Notes: a model not told the origin generated them from the sequence alone. A DNA stretch of 63,488 nt from Fictibacillus macauensis ZFHKF-1 (GCF_000269865.1 NZ_AKKV01000032.1:1-63488), one strand, 5' to 3'; positions 41,922-52,415 are shown, counted from the first letter of the stretch. Made by a program: numbers and translations.

Positions 41922-42374
41922 ATGGGATATATAACGGAACTAAGAAGAATAGTGGGGAGCCGTCCACTATTAATGGCTGGAGCATGTGTTATTTTAATTA
42001 ATGATGTACAAGAGATATTATTACAACTTCGAAGAGACAATAACTGCTGGGGACTAGCTGGAGGTTCATTGGAAATTGGTGAAACGTTAGAACAAGCAGC
42101 GAAGAGAGAGTTATTTGAGGAAACCGGATTAATTGCAAATACATTAAAGTTATTCAATGTTTACTCAGGAGAAACGTTTTATTATAAATATCCTCACGGT
42201 GATGAGGTATATAATGTCATAACAGCCTATATATGCAGTGAGTATGAAGGTGACATTACAAGAGAAACAAGTGAAGTGCAAGAATTAAGATTTTTTAAAT
42301 TCAATGAACTTCCTCCGAACATAAGCCCCCCAGATTTACCAATATTGAAAGAATATATTGGTAGCGCGTATTAA
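41922..42374 (+). CDS. Nudix hydrolase
   Basis: 150 residues. ATG 41922 (MGYITELRRIVGSRPLLMAG) gives the known family beginning with AGGAGG nine bases before; 41913 and 41919 are alternatives. Canonical Nudix box split as GGSLEIGE, TLEQAAKRE and LFEETGL. The family (ADP-ribose/NTP pyrophosphatase-like) is common in bacilli; substrate unknown. Confidence 0.88.
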   Translation: MGYITELRRIVGSRPLLMAGACVILINDVQEILLQLRRDNNCWGLAGGSLEIGETLEQAAKRELFEETGLIANTLKLFNVYSGETFYYKYPHGDEVYNVITAYICSEYEGDITRETSEVQELRFFKFNELPPNISPPDLPILKEYIGSAY

Positions 42375-42474
42375 ATAAAGAGTACCTTAACGAAGGACTA
42401 CGTTTGCATTCCTTGACAATATGGGACTCGTTCCAAATTAGCACAAAAATCTATTATGAAAGGTGTGATGTCTT

Positions 42475-42561
42475 ATGGCAAATAATCAAATTCATCGTAA
42501 CAAAGCAGGTTTCGTCTACAGAAAAAAAGTCAATGCAGAGGAGATGTCACATTGCAAGTGA
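42475..42561 (+). CDS. Possible 28-residue leader-type ORF
   Basis: ATG 42475 with AAGGTG nine bases upstream. Encodes MANNQIHRNKAGFVYRKKVN and AEEMSHCK, and its stop overlaps the start of the acetyltransferase gene, which would allow coupling. It may be fortuitous. Confidence 0.25.
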   Translation: MANNQIHRNKAGFVYRKKVNAEEMSHCK

Positions 42562-43118
42562 AAGAGGAAAAATTTGAGTGTTTTTCAGAGACAGAACGAT
42601 TAGTAATAAGACCATTGAAGAAGGACGATTATGAAAATTGGTTACATGAATTTGAAAACCGTAATCCCTCTCAACATCGTCACGATCAAGGAAAAATAGA
42701 TATGAGTGAATGTACGCTAGAATGGTTTCATAATCTAGTAGATCAACATCAAGCGTTAGCGCGAACAGACACTGCTCACGTATTTGGTGTGTTTAGAAAA
42801 GAAGATGGTATACATATTGGAATGATTGATTTTTCAACGTTAGCAAGAAACGAGTTTCAATGGGGCAGGATGGGATATAACATCCATAATCAGTATTGGC
42901 GATCAGGGTACGGTAAAGAAGCGGTAAAGGGAGCGCTCACGATGGCATGTAATCATTTGAAATTTCACCGTATAGAAGCCCATATTAACCTTGACAATAC
43001 GCCTTCTATAAAATTAGCTGAAAGTGTAGGGATGGAGTTTGAATGTCTTCGTAAAGGTTTTCTATACGAATACGATGAGTGGACCGACCATTTTGTGTAT
43101 TACAAGAACTTCCATTAA
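42552..43118 (+). CDS. GNAT N-acetyltransferase (RimJ/RimL type)
   Basis: 188 residues, TTG start with GAGGAG eight bases upstream. ETERLVIRPLKKDDYENWLH opens the Acetyltransf_3 fold, YNIHNQYWRSGYGKEAVKGA is the CoA-binding loop, and FHRIEAHINLDNTPSIKLAE with SVGMEFECLRKGF completes it. Likely acetylates a protein N-terminus or small amine. A bidirectional terminator follows. Confidence 0.87.
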   Translation: MQVKEEKFECFSETERLVIRPLKKDDYENWLHEFENRNPSQHRHDQGKIDMSECTLEWFHNLVDQHQALARTDTAHVFGVFRKEDGIHIGMIDFSTLARNEFQWGRMGYNIHNQYWRSGYGKEAVKGALTMACNHLKFHRIEAHINLDNTPSIKLAESVGMEFECLRKGFLYEYDEWTDHFVYYKNFH

Positions 43119-43136
43119 TCTAGTGCAGCAGTAAAC

Positions 43137-43169
43137 AAGGGAACGCCTAAAAACGGCAGTTCCCTTTTT
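43137..43169. terminator. Bidirectional terminator
   Basis: AAGGGAACGCC pairs with GGCAGTTCCCTT (one bulge) between convergent genes, T-run on the right. Confidence 0.8.
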
Positions 43170-43171
43170 CA

Positions 43172-43957
43172 TTAAATCCGCAGCAAGCCGTCAAATACAG
43201 TCAGCGCCTTGCCAGAAAGGGCGACTTTCTCTTTCGTTACGTGGAGCGAAAGCCAACCGCCGCGGCTAGAAGCTTGGTAGGCAAGTAGGGTCTCTTTGCC
43301 GAGCTTGTGACGCCAATAAGGGCCAAGACACGCATGAGAGGAGCCGTTAACGGCATCTTCAGCAATGCCTTGAGACGGAGAAAAGAACCGCGAAATAAAG
43401 TCATAATCGGGAGAATGACTAGCGCTCGTTATAATAACACCGCGGGCATCGAGCTGCTGCAATGCTTCCATATTTGGTGAGGCGTGGCGAACGGCTTCTT
43501 CGGAAGAAAGCTCGATGACATAGTCTAGCGCACTTTTGCCGACAAATTCATAGGGTTCCTCAACAACCTGACGCAGTTGAGGCGGCGGACTCACTTCTGT
43601 AATGGCCATTGCTGGTAAGTGCAACGTAATCCAGTCGTCATGAAAGCGAGCCTCAATTGTGCCGATGTTCGTTTGAAAAATAAGATGATCGCTTTTATGG
43701 GCGAAGGCGTTATTCCAAAGTACGTGAGCGCTCGCTAACGTACCATGACCGCATAAGGATATTTCCATTGTTGGCGTAAACCAGCGCAATCGATAGTGAC
43801 CGTTTGCGGGTTCAATGAAGCTTGTAACTGGTGTTGCGAGTTCTTTAGCAAGCTGTTGCATCCAATCGGCATCCTTCGCCTCCTCTAGTAAACAAACCGA
43901 AGCAGGATTACCTGAAAAGGCCTCATCCGTAAACGTATTCACATGAAAAATTCGCAT
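43172..43957 (-). CDS. PhzF-family isomerase
   Basis: 261 residues, AGGAGG upstream of the ATG. PhzF/diaminopimelate-epimerase fold: FHVNTFTDEAFSGNPASVCL (N-domain with catalytic Glu expected nearby), LRWFTPTMEISLCGHGTLAS and IAEDAVNGSSHACLGPYW. Enzymes of this family isomerise aryl or amino-acid derived substrates; the specific reaction is unknown. Downstream of csaA on the same strand, 24 bp apart, so an operon is likely. Confidence 0.87.
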   Translation of the reverse strand: MRIFHVNTFTDEAFSGNPASVCLLEEAKDADWMQQLAKELATPVTSFIEPANGHYRLRWFTPTMEISLCGHGTLASAHVLWNNAFAHKSDHLIFQTNIGTIEARFHDDWITLHLPAMAITEVSPPPQLRQVVEEPYEFVGKSALDYVIELSSEEAVRHASPNMEALQQLDARGVIITSASHSPDYDFISRFFSPSQGIAEDAVNGSSHACLGPYWRHKLGKETLLAYQASSRGGWLSLHVTKEKVALSGKALTVFDGLLRI

Positions 43958-43981
43958 GCTTTCTTTTCCTCCTATTCCTAC

Positions 43982-44326
43982 TTATAGTAAGCGAAGTCCT
44001 ACATTCACAGGAAGATCAGGCTGAATTAAGACCACTTCGCTTTCGTTTTCTTGAGGAATGCCAAGCACTAACACTTCCGACATAAAATCGGCAATTTGGC
44101 GTGGTGGAAAATTTACGACCGCCATAATTAGCCGATCTTGGAGCGTTTCTGGTGTATAGTGGGCCGTAATTTGTGCGCTTGATTTTTTTATGCCGAGCTC
44201 TTCACCAAAATCAATCCAAAGCTTATAAGCGGGTTTACGCGCTTTTGTAAAAGGCTCGACGCGCATAATGCGTCCAACTCGAATGTCTACTTGCATAAAT
44301 GTATCCATTGAAAGCGTCTGTTCCAT
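43982..44326 (-). CDS. csaA: CsaA, tRNA-binding-domain chaperone
   Basis: 114 residues with AGGAGGG nine bases upstream. OB-fold tRNA-binding domain: DIRVGRIMRVEPFTKARKPA, YKLWIDFGEELGIKKSSAQI and AVVNFPPRQIADFMSEVLVL match CsaA at its full family length. In B. subtilis it is a homodimeric, secretion-related chaperone that binds presecretory proteins and SecA. Followed by a PhzF gene; divergent from moaA. Confidence 0.92.
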   Translation of the reverse strand: MEQTLSMDTFMQVDIRVGRIMRVEPFTKARKPAYKLWIDFGEELGIKKSSAQITAHYTPETLQDRLIMAVVNFPPRQIADFMSEVLVLGIPQENESEVVLIQPDLPVNVGLRLL

Positions 44327-44484
44327 AAAACGATCCCTCCTAAAAAAAATGGCGCTTTCTCGTTTATTCTGTATGAATTTGTAAAATCCTTGTTATTTGT
44401 TGAAAAAAGGAAAGGTGTTTGTTCATTTCGGAAATATTTGATACTGTGGAGATACAACTTACACAGAAGAGAAGTGTGGTAGGA

Positions 44485-45498
44485 ATGAACCAAAAAAAAG
44501 TGCAAGATCAGTTGAAACGTCCGTTAACGGATTTACGCATATCAGTGACCGATCAGTGTAATTTTCGCTGTCAATATTGCATGCCGAGTGACGTGTTTAA
44601 CGAAGCGTATCCCTTTTTACAAAACAAAGAGCTCTTATCATGGGATGAAATCGTTGCTGTAGCAGAGCAATTTGCCGCGCTCGGTGTGCGAAAAATTCGC
44701 TTAACAGGTGGCGAACCGTTAATGCGAAAAGACTTGCCGTCACTAATAAAGCGTTTGTATCAGTTGCCGGGCATTGAGGATTTAGCCCTCACGACCAATG
44801 GTGTGTTATTGCCGCGGTATGCAGAAGCATTAAAGGAAGCGGGCATGAATCGGGTGACCGTTAGTTTAGATGCGTTAGATGGGACATTATTTGGAAAAAT
44901 CAATGGACGGGGCATAGGGGTAGAGCCTGTGCTTCAAGGAATGCAAGCGGCTCACGAGGCAGGCTTAGCGGTAAAAGTAAACATGATGGTGCAAAAAGGC
45001 ATTAATGACCATGAAATTTTGCCTATGGTGCGTTATTTTAAAACGTCTCCTTATATTTTGCGTCTCATTGAATTTATGGATGTTGGTATGACGAACGGTT
45101 GGCAACGAGAGAACGTGGTTACAAAAGCAGAAATGCTCGCTATCATTGAGCAGGAGTTTCCGCTTATGCCTATTGCTCCGCACGATCCTGGGGAAGTAGC
45201 TTCGCGTTTTGCCTTTGTGGATGGTGAAAATGAACTCGGTATTATATCTTCCATTAGTGATACATTTTGTAAAGATTGTTCACGGGCGCGGCTATCGGCT
45301 GATGGCAAGCTGTACACGTGCTTATTTGCTTCGCGAGGAACGGATCTTGTAACGCCGCTTCGCAAAGGATTGCAAGGAGAAGCGTTGCGATCCTTTTTAC
45401 AGAGCATATGGGAGAAACGAACCGATCGCTATTCAGATGAACGCCAAGAGAGGACCGGTACTAAGAAAAAAATTGAAATGTCCTATATAGGTGGTTAA
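44485..45498 (+). CDS. moaA: GTP 3',8-cyclase MoaA
   Basis: 337 residues. ATG 44485 is chosen (NQKKVQDQLKRPLTDLRISV); the frame is open farther upstream without a binding site. Radical-SAM cluster motif CNFRCQYC; GGEP motif LTGGEPLMRKD; C-terminal second cluster CKDCSRARLSADGKLYTC; and the terminal GG (MSYIGG) essential for activity. It makes the first intermediate of molybdenum cofactor synthesis. No other mo genes are adjacent. Confidence 0.93.
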   Translation: MNQKKVQDQLKRPLTDLRISVTDQCNFRCQYCMPSDVFNEAYPFLQNKELLSWDEIVAVAEQFAALGVRKIRLTGGEPLMRKDLPSLIKRLYQLPGIEDLALTTNGVLLPRYAEALKEAGMNRVTVSLDALDGTLFGKINGRGIGVEPVLQGMQAAHEAGLAVKVNMMVQKGINDHEILPMVRYFKTSPYILRLIEFMDVGMTNGWQRENVVTKAEMLAIIEQEFPLMPIAPHDPGEVASRFAFVDGENELGIISSISDTFCKDCSRARLSADGKLYTCLFASRGTDLVTPLRKGLQGEALRSFLQSIWEKRTDRYSDERQERTGTKKKIEMSYIGG

Positions 45499-45540
45499 AA
45501 AGCCGCTCGAAGTCTTTTAGCTTCGAGCGGCTCTGTTTCT
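45497..45540. terminator. Terminator between moaA and yqhG
   Basis: GCCGCTCGAAG (45502-45512) pairs perfectly with CTTCGAGCGGC (45521-45531), serving convergent genes. Confidence 0.88.
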
Positions 45541-45541
45541 A

Positions 45542-46336
45542 TTAAGTAGAGGGGAACGAATCCGATAAGTAAAAAAGGCCGCCATTGATACAGGTGACTT
45601 CAATGCGAGGTTCGTATTGTGTACGCAATGCTTCTTTTTCCACTTCATAGCATTCAGGCTTTTGCGCTTGATCTTCATAAAAGCGATCGAGTAGTTCCTG
45701 ATCTTCTTGCCAGCGACGGCGGGCATCATCGGCCCACGTATGATCGTCACAGCTAATCTGTTCTTCGATAAGCGATTCAATGCGCTTTAGTCCACTCATC
45801 GGCTTTATAAAAGGCGATAAAGTATAGCAATAATCAGGGATGCTACGCGAGAGCGGTCGCTGCTGTAAGCGCTCATGAAACTGATCCAAAATGGTGCCGT
45901 TGATTAAGTGAATGCCATGAGAGGTAATTCTGTCTTTTTTCTGATCACACATATAAGATGTTTTCATATTCACACAAAGCCACGGATGAAGCGCAATGTT
46001 ACTGCCGTTATGGTGCTCAACCTTTTCATACATGCGAATAAAGGAGCCGAGTTTTTGCGTGGAAGCAAAAATTTGATGCAGTCGTGGTGAGCCAAAATGA
46101 ATAAACTCTTCGGTTCCATCGCCCGCTTGTTGTCCTGTAGCTAGTGAGAGTGTCATCGGCTGGGGTGTACCGCCCGTTTTCTCTAAATAGTGCCAATAGA
46201 AGGGGCGATTCATTAACAGTTTATCAATTTCAATCGATAGTTTGATTTTCATCGACGCAGGGCGACGTTCGAGCACCTCGCAATCATTGGCTTCAAAATA
46301 CCGCTCAAGAAAATCATGAATCTCGTGCTGCTGCAT
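45542..46336 (-). CDS. yqhG: YqhG family protein
   Basis: 264 residues. The start at 46336 (MQQHEIHDFLERYFEANDCE) is chosen for AAAGGATGGG upstream. Conserved family segments: RPASMKIKLSIEIDKLLMNR, PFYWHYLEKTGG, EEFIHFGSPRLHQIFASTQK and RWQEDQELLDRFYEDQAQKP. It overlaps the end of yqhH by 23 bases, as in other bacilli. Function unknown; the coupling suggests a partner of the YqhH helicase. Confidence 0.87.
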   Translation of the reverse strand: MQQHEIHDFLERYFEANDCEVLERRPASMKIKLSIEIDKLLMNRPFYWHYLEKTGGTPQPMTLSLATGQQAGDGTEEFIHFGSPRLHQIFASTQKLGSFIRMYEKVEHHNGSNIALHPWLCVNMKTSYMCDQKKDRITSHGIHLINGTILDQFHERLQQRPLSRSIPDYCYTLSPFIKPMSGLKRIESLIEEQISCDDHTWADDARRRWQEDQELLDRFYEDQAQKPECYEVEKEALRTQYEPRIEVTCINGGLFYLSDSFPST

Positions 46337-47996
46337 GTTCTTCCCATCCTTTCTTTTGAATGCCACCTTCTAAATTGATGAGCGATGCAAGGTTATCCAT
46401 TTTCACTTTCATTTCGCCTTCTGTTTCAGAATGCAACATAATATCGGAAATGTAAGATTCAATGTTTTTTAGTTCAAACTTTGCAAGAATCTCGTCTAAT
46501 TCGCCAATCACACTTTCAAACAGGTTAATTTTGTTATACAGCAAGTTCACGATTCGTTCCTCAATTGTATTTTCCGTGGCAAAATTGTAAATATGCACAT
46601 CGCCTTTTTGCCCAATGCGATGAATTCGTCCGATGCGTTGTTCGATCCGCATTGGATTCCAAGGTAAATCGTAGTTAATAATGTGCTGACAAAATTGCAA
46701 GTTAATGCCTTCGCCGCCAGCTTCCGTAGCAATGAGTACTTGGGCATTGTTTTTAAATAAATAGGTCATATAATCTTTTTTACTGCGCTTGAAGCCGCCA
46801 CGAAACGGAACAGAGCTTATGCCGTGCTGTTGCAAAAACCATTGCAAATAAAGCTGGGTAGCGCGATATTCGGTAAAAACAATCACTTTATCGCCAATTT
46901 CTTTAATTAAGGCAAGCGTTTCTAGCGCTTTTGAGTTTTGCGTTACATGCTCAATTTGTTGCATCACAGGCACAATGATATCTGCACCTGCGCCTTCATT
47001 TTTTTCAAGCATGTTTTTTAACGTAAGAAAGCACGCTTCTCGCGAACTGCACGCCTCTCGTTGCAACGTCAGCACAGAAAATTTACTGCGCGCAAAATAG
47101 GGCAACTCTTTTAGCTCGGTAATGCGCTCATAAAGCGCACGTTCGCTTTCTGAAAGCGTAATAGGAATCGTTTTTACGATGCGCTTTGGCCACTTTAAGC
47201 CGGTTTCTTCTCGACGATTGCGCACCATGACTTTATTAACAAGCTGTTTCAATTTTTCTTCATTTTTTAACGAATGCTGATCTTCGCGAAAATCTTTATC
47301 GAAGTTTTCGCGGCTGCCAAGATGTCCAGGCTTCAAGAGCGATACGAGATTAAAAATTTCTTCCACGCGATTTTGCACAGGCGTTGCTGTTAACAAGAGA
47401 CAAAACTTCTTTTTTAAATGCTGCACGAATTCATAGTTTTTCGTATTTTTATTTTTTAGCTTATGCGCTTCATCAATAACGACTAAGTCATACTCTTGAT
47501 TTAGTACGATGTCACGATGCGGTTGTCGTTTCGCTGTATCGATTGAGGAAACAACGACTTCACACTGCTCCCACACGTAAGACTTTTTTTGCGCAACGGC
47601 TGGTATAAAGAATTTTTGATTTAATTCGCCGGTCCATTGTAAAACGAGCGACGCAGGTACAAGAATGAGTACTTTTTTGGCAAGTCCACGAATCATGTAT
47701 TCTTTCATAATGAGTCCCGCTTCGATCGTTTTTCCAAGTCCCACTTCATCGGCGAGTATGGCTTTCCCGTTCATCTTTTCGATGACGGTTTTTGCCACCT
47801 GAAGCTGATGCGGTAAAAAAGTAAGCTGTGGCAAGTGATTGGGCGCTTGAAGGCCTAGAAAATCTGGAACCGCTAAATGTTTTTGCGCCTCGAGCGCTAA
47901 TGTATACAATTCCCATTTCGTCCAAGGACCGTCTTCATCGAGCCTTTTTAGAAAATCCTGTGACCAATCTTTATGAAATGTAATGGAGAGATCCAT
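46314..47996 (-). CDS. yqhH: YqhH, SNF2-type helicase
   Basis: 560 residues. Start 47996 (MDLSITFHKDWSQDFLKRLD) with AAAGGAC upstream. Superfamily 2 Snf2 motor: motif I DEVGLGKTIEAGL, II VVIDEAHKLKN, III LLTATPVQN, IV-V FTEYRATQLYLQWF and ATEAGGEGINLQFC, VI RIEQRIGRIHRIGQ. RapA/HepA-like core without the extra domains. Probably remodels nucleic-acid-protein complexes. Divergent from the gcv riboswitch. Confidence 0.9.
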   Translation of the reverse strand: MDLSITFHKDWSQDFLKRLDEDGPWTKWELYTLALEAQKHLAVPDFLGLQAPNHLPQLTFLPHQLQVAKTVIEKMNGKAILADEVGLGKTIEAGLIMKEYMIRGLAKKVLILVPASLVLQWTGELNQKFFIPAVAQKKSYVWEQCEVVVSSIDTAKRQPHRDIVLNQEYDLVVIDEAHKLKNKNTKNYEFVQHLKKKFCLLLTATPVQNRVEEIFNLVSLLKPGHLGSRENFDKDFREDQHSLKNEEKLKQLVNKVMVRNRREETGLKWPKRIVKTIPITLSESERALYERITELKELPYFARSKFSVLTLQREACSSREACFLTLKNMLEKNEGAGADIIVPVMQQIEHVTQNSKALETLALIKEIGDKVIVFTEYRATQLYLQWFLQQHGISSVPFRGGFKRSKKDYMTYLFKNNAQVLIATEAGGEGINLQFCQHIINYDLPWNPMRIEQRIGRIHRIGQKGDVHIYNFATENTIEERIVNLLYNKINLFESVIGELDEILAKFELKNIESYISDIMLHSETEGEMKVKMDNLASLINLEGGIQKKGWEEHAAARDS

Positions 47997-48149
47997 GATT
48001 TTGTCCTTTCTTTTCAAAAAATAAGAGCATCATATTTTGAAAATGGCGTTGCTTTTATAACGGCAATAATGATAGGATAATAATGTGTCATACGCTAAAA
48101 ACTTATGTTTAGTATAGACACGACCTACTAATTACATACTTGCGAATGA

Positions 48150-48368
48150 TAGTAAGAGGAGAGACTGCGATTACGTGGCGCCGAAGGAGCAAGCAACTGT
48201 GAAACTCTCAGGCAAAAAGACTCTTGCTGGACGCGTCTCTGGAGAGCGCTATACATATGTAATAGCCACCAACGAAGAAACGAACGAGACGGTCTCCGTC
48301 TCTACAGAAGCTTACTGGTTGCAGGACAGAGGGATACCTAGTGAAGGGTATTTCTCTGTCCTTTTTTA
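48150..48368 (+). promoter_or_regulatory. Tandem glycine riboswitch (gcvT motif)
   Basis: Upstream of gcvT. Aptamer 1 (about 48155-48232) contains AGGAGAGACTGCG, GGCGCCGAAGGAGCAAGC and GAAACTCTCAGGCAAAAAGAC, all the conserved gcvT-motif blocks. A linker CTTGCTGGACGCG leads to aptamer 2 (about 48238-48330), which keeps CTCTGGAGAG and the final GGACAGAG. Its core is divergent (CCAACGAAGAAACG and CTTACTGG where CTCTCAGG is usual). Glycine binding lets transcription read into the glycine cleavage operon. Confidence 0.93.
48324..48367 (+). terminator. Riboswitch-controlled terminator
   Basis: GGACAGAGGGATACC pairs with GGGTATTTCTCTGTCC, then TTTTTT. The 5' arm contains the last strand of aptamer 2, so glycine-bound folding prevents the hairpin. 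Confidence 0.85.
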
Positions 48369-48435
48369 GTGTGCTTGTGTTGCTTTTTTAAAGTTTTTAG
48401 AATTGTTCAAAGAGTACAATCGAGGAGGAAATGGC

Positions 48436-49536
48436 ATGGGAGATTTAAAGCAAACACCGTTATTTAACGTTTATAGCGAGCATGGCGGAAAAGTCATCGA
48501 TTTTGGTGGATGGGCATTGCCGGTTCAGTTTTCCCGCATTGGAGAAGAACACGAGGCAGTGCGCAGTAAAGCAGGCTTGTTTGACGTTTCACATATGGGT
48601 GAATTTGAAGTAACTGGTGAGCAGGCGGAAGCCTTTTTACAGTACATGCTTACCAATGATGTGACAAAGCTGAAAGTGGGCGGGGCTCAATATACCGTTA
48701 TGTGTTATGAAAATGGCGGAACGGTTGATGACTTACTTGTATACAAACAAGGCGACAATCATTTCTTGCTCGTTGTAAATGCTTCTAATATTGATAAAGA
48801 CTTTGACTGGTTACAATCTCATCTTACAGAAGGTGTAACGTTACGTAACATTTCAGATGAAACGGCTCAGCTCGCACTACAAGGACCAAAAGCAGAAGTC
48901 ATTTTACAAAAACTTACGGATCTCGATTTGTCTACACTTTCCTTTTTTACATTTAAAGAGAACGTTGACTTGCGTGGTGTGAAAGCGCTTGTATCGCGCA
49001 CAGGTTATACGGGAGAAGATGGATTTGAACTGTATTGTCACCGTGATGATGTCGTGCAATTATGGAACATGTTAATAGAAGAAGGAAAAGAAGAAGGCTT
49101 ATTGCCATGCGGTCTTGGTGCGCGTGATACGTTGCGCTTTGAAGCCAAGCTTGCTCTTTATGGTCAAGAATTAACGAAAGACATTACACCGATTGAAGCA
49201 GGAATCGGTTTTGCTGTTAAAACGGATAAAGAAGCAGACTTTATCGGTAAAGACGTCTTGAAACAACAAAAAGAAGAAGGCGCGCCGCGAAAACTCGTCG
49301 GAATTGAAATGATTGATAAAGGCATTCCGCGCTCGCACTACCAAGTGTATCAAGGCGAAGCGTTAATTGGTGAAGTGACAACAGGCACACAATCACCAAC
49401 ATTAAAGAAAAATTTAGGATTGGCTTTGCTTAACAAGGAACATGCCACGCTTGGTACGGAAGTGGACGTGCACATTCGTCAAAAAGTGTTAAAAGCAGTC
49501 GTAGTCAAAGCCCCTTTTTATAAACGCAACGCCTAA
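48436..49536 (+). CDS. gcvT: Glycine cleavage T protein (aminomethyltransferase)
   Basis: 366 residues. ATG 48436 has AGGAGG seven bases upstream; ATG-like 48403 is rejected. GcvT family: [54 protein letters not shown] (folate pocket) and [20 protein letters not shown]. It transfers the methylene of aminomethyl-lipoyl H protein to tetrahydrofolate, releasing ammonia. First gene of the riboswitch-controlled operon. Confidence 0.95.
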   Translation: MGDLKQTPLFNVYSEHGGKVIDFGGWALPVQFSRIGEEHEAVRSKAGLFDVSHMGEFEVTGEQAEAFLQYMLTNDVTKLKVGGAQYTVMCYENGGTVDDLLVYKQGDNHFLLVVNASNIDKDFDWLQSHLTEGVTLRNISDETAQLALQGPKAEVILQKLTDLDLSTLSFFTFKENVDLRGVKALVSRTGYTGEDGFELYCHRDDVVQLWNMLIEEGKEEGLLPCGLGARDTLRFEAKLALYGQELTKDITPIEAGIGFAVKTDKEADFIGKDVLKQQKEEGAPRKLVGIEMIDKGIPRSHYQVYQGEALIGEVTTGTQSPTLKKNLGLALLNKEHATLGTEVDVHIRQKVLKAVVVKAPFYKRNA

Positions 49537-49565
49537 AACAGCCCTTTAGAGGAGGATCTAGAAAG

Positions 49566-50906
49566 ATGACTTTTCGTTACTTGCCGATGACGGATCAAGA
49601 TAAGAAAGAAATGATGGAAGCAGTCGGAATTACATCAACAGAAGAACTGTTTCAAGATATTCCAAAAAACGTTCGCTTTCAAGGAGACTTGAAGATTGAA
49701 GAAGCGCTCTCAGAGCCAGAGCTCATTGCGTATATGTCAGGTCTTGCATCTAAAAATCATAATACAAAAGAGTATGCGAGTTTCCTAGGAGCGGGTGTCT
49801 ACGATCATTACACATCATCGATTGTAAATCATGTATTGTTACGCTCAGAATTTTACACAGCGTATACACCGTACCAGCCGGAAATTTCGCAAGGAGAGCT
49901 GCAAGCCATTTTTGAATTTCAAACGATGATTTGTGAGCTAACAGGCATGGACGTAGCGAACTCTTCTATGTATGATGGCGGAACGGCTTTAGCAGAAGCG
50001 GCGCTTTTATCATGTGGACAAACAAAGCGTAAAAAGATTCTCGTGTCTAAAAGCGTACATCCAGAGTCACGTGCTGTGCTTGAAACGTATGCAAACGGAC
50101 AACGACTAGACGTTGTGGAAATTGAAACGAAAGAAGGCATCACCGATCTTGAAGCGCTACAAAGCGCAATGGATGATGAGACAGCCTGTGTATTGGTCCA
50201 ATATCCGAACTTCTTCGGGCAAGTTGAGCCGTTAAAAGAAATTGAAGCGATCGTTCATGCGCATAAAGCCATGTTTGTTGTGTCGAGCAATCCGCTTTCT
50301 TTAGGAGCACTAACACCTCCAGGGAAATTCGGAGCTGATATTGTTGTCGGTGATGCACAAGTATTTGGCATTGCACAAGGCTTCGGTGGACCACACTGTG
50401 GTTACTTTGCCGTTACGAAAAAATTAATGCGCAAAGTACCAGGACGTCTTGTTGGTCAAACAGTTGACGAAAATGGCAAACGTGGTTTCGTTTTAACGCT
50501 GCAAGCACGTGAGCAACATATTCGTCGTGATAAAGCAACATCTAACATCTGTTCGAACCAAGCGTTAAATGCGCTTGCTGCATCGGTTGCTATGACGGCA
50601 CTCGGAAAACAAGGAATTGCTGAAGTTGCGCATCAAAATATTCAAAAATCGCATTATGCAAAACAGGCATTTCAAGCCAAAGGACTTACTGTGCCATTTA
50701 CAGCGCCATTCTTTAATGAATTTGTTGTAAAATTGAATGTTTCTGTAAAAGAAGCAAACGAACGCTTGCGCAGTCATGGCATTATTGGTGGCTATGATCT
50801 TGGTCGTGATTACCCAGCGCTTGCGAACCATATGCTCGTAGCAGTAACGGAAATGCGTACGAAAGAACAGATCGATCAATTGGCAACGGTATTGGAGGGG
50901 CTGTAA
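49566..50906 (+). CDS. gcvPA: Glycine dehydrogenase (decarboxylating) subunit 1
   Basis: 446 residues with AGAGGAGG upstream. N-terminal half of P protein: [55 protein letters not shown] and [16 protein letters not shown]. It forms the heterotetramer with GcvPB that decarboxylates glycine and loads lipoyl-H protein. It ends immediately at the ATG of gcvPB. Confidence 0.95.
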   Translation: MTFRYLPMTDQDKKEMMEAVGITSTEELFQDIPKNVRFQGDLKIEEALSEPELIAYMSGLASKNHNTKEYASFLGAGVYDHYTSSIVNHVLLRSEFYTAYTPYQPEISQGELQAIFEFQTMICELTGMDVANSSMYDGGTALAEAALLSCGQTKRKKILVSKSVHPESRAVLETYANGQRLDVVEIETKEGITDLEALQSAMDDETACVLVQYPNFFGQVEPLKEIEAIVHAHKAMFVVSSNPLSLGALTPPGKFGADIVVGDAQVFGIAQGFGGPHCGYFAVTKKLMRKVPGRLVGQTVDENGKRGFVLTLQAREQHIRRDKATSNICSNQALNALAASVAMTALGKQGIAEVAHQNIQKSHYAKQAFQAKGLTVPFTAPFFNEFVVKLNVSVKEANERLRSHGIIGGYDLGRDYPALANHMLVAVTEMRTKEQIDQLATVLEGL

Positions 50907-52367
50907 ATGACAAACCAAGATCAAGCATTAGTATTTGAATTGTCCAAAGAAGGCAGAGTAGGCTACAGCATTCCTGCGCTAGATGTGCCAGAAATGAACG
51001 TTGACGAGTTGATTCCTGCAGACTATTTACGCAGCGAGCCAGCGCAATTACCAGAAGTAAGTGAGCTGCAAATTATGCGTCACTATACAGCGTTATCGAA
51101 ACGAAACCACGGTGTGGATTCTGGTTTTTATCCGCTCGGTTCTTGTACGATGAAATACAATCCGAAAATTAATGAAGATGTCGCACGTTATCCAGGCTTT
51201 GCGCACATTCACCCGCTTCAAGAAGAAGAAACGGTGCAAGGTGCGATGGAAATGCTCTATAACTTGCAAACATCACTTGCTGAAATTACAGGTATGGATG
51301 AAGTAACGATGCAACCAGCAGCAGGAGCACACGGAGAATGGACAGGCTTAATGATGATTCGTGCCTTCCACGAAGCGAATGGTGACGTACATCGTACGAA
51401 AGTCATCGTACCGGATTCCGCGCATGGAACGAACCCAGCATCAGCAACAGTAGCTGGCTTTGATTCGATCACTGTTCAATCCGATGAGCGTGGCTTAGTG
51501 GACTTAGAAGACTTGCGTCGTGTAGTCGGACCAGATACAGCGGCCTTAATGCTAACGAATCCGAATACGCTCGGTTTATTTGAAGAACATATTCTTGAAA
51601 TGGCAGCCATTGTTCATGAAGCGGGTGGTAAGCTCTACTATGATGGCGCGAACATGAATGCAATCATGGGCTACACGCGTCCAGGCGATATGGGCTTTGA
51701 CGTTGTCCATTTAAATCTTCATAAAACCTTTACAGGTCCACACGGTGGCGGTGGCCCAGGCTCAGGTCCAGTTGGCGTCAAACGTGATTTGATTCCGTTT
51801 TTACCGAAGCCTGTTTTAATGAAAAAAGATGACCGTTACACGTTTGAATACGATCGTCCACAATCCATCGGTCGCGTGAAGCCGTATTATGGAAACTTTG
51901 GTATTAACGTTCGTGCCTACACGTACATTCGTACGATGGGACCAATTGGTTTGAAACAAGTCTCTGAATATGCGGTTTTAAATGCGAACTACTTAATGAG
52001 ACGTTTAGAGCCACACTTTGACTTGCCGTTCACACAACATTGTAAGCATGAATTCGTGTTGTCGGGTCGTAAGCAGAAAAAGCTAGGTGTGCGTACGCTT
52101 GATATGGCAAAACGTCTGCTTGACTTCGGCTATCATCCGCCAACTATCTACTTCCCATTAAGCGTGGAAGAGGCGATCATGATCGAGCCTACCGAAACCG
52201 AATCAAAAGAAACACTCGATGAATTTATCGATGCGATGATTCATATTGCAAAAGAAGCAGAAGAAACACCAGAAGTCGTTCAAGAAGCACCGCACTCTAC
52301 CGTCGTCAAACGACTTGATGAAGCAATGGCAGCGCGTAAGCCTGTATTGCGTTACGAGCGCGGTTAA
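50907..52367 (+). CDS. gcvPB: Glycine dehydrogenase (decarboxylating) subunit 2
   Basis: 486 residues; the start directly follows the gcvPA stop (TAAATG) with GAGGGG inside gcvPA. PLP-bearing half: [40 protein letters not shown] and the Schiff-base lysine in [19 protein letters not shown]-terminal charged tail follows. It provides the PLP for glycine decarboxylation. A terminator (52375-52415) closes the operon. Confidence 0.95.
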   Translation: MTNQDQALVFELSKEGRVGYSIPALDVPEMNVDELIPADYLRSEPAQLPEVSELQIMRHYTALSKRNHGVDSGFYPLGSCTMKYNPKINEDVARYPGFAHIHPLQEEETVQGAMEMLYNLQTSLAEITGMDEVTMQPAAGAHGEWTGLMMIRAFHEANGDVHRTKVIVPDSAHGTNPASATVAGFDSITVQSDERGLVDLEDLRRVVGPDTAALMLTNPNTLGLFEEHILEMAAIVHEAGGKLYYDGANMNAIMGYTRPGDMGFDVVHLNLHKTFTGPHGGGGPGSGPVGVKRDLIPFLPKPVLMKKDDRYTFEYDRPQSIGRVKPYYGNFGINVRAYTYIRTMGPIGLKQVSEYAVLNANYLMRRLEPHFDLPFTQHCKHEFVLSGRKQKKLGVRTLDMAKRLLDFGYHPPTIYFPLSVEEAIMIEPTETESKETLDEFIDAMIHIAKEAEETPEVVQEAPHSTVVKRLDEAMAARKPVLRYERG

Positions 52368-52374
52368 AGAAGTA

Positions 52375-52415
52375 ACCTGTGCATCTCTTTTTTAAAGAGG
52401 TGTACAGTTTTTTTT
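52375..52415 (+). terminator. Terminator of the gcv operon
   Basis: CTGTGCATCTCTTT pairs with AAAGAGGTGTACAG (52394-52407), then TTTTTTTT. Confidence 0.85.
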
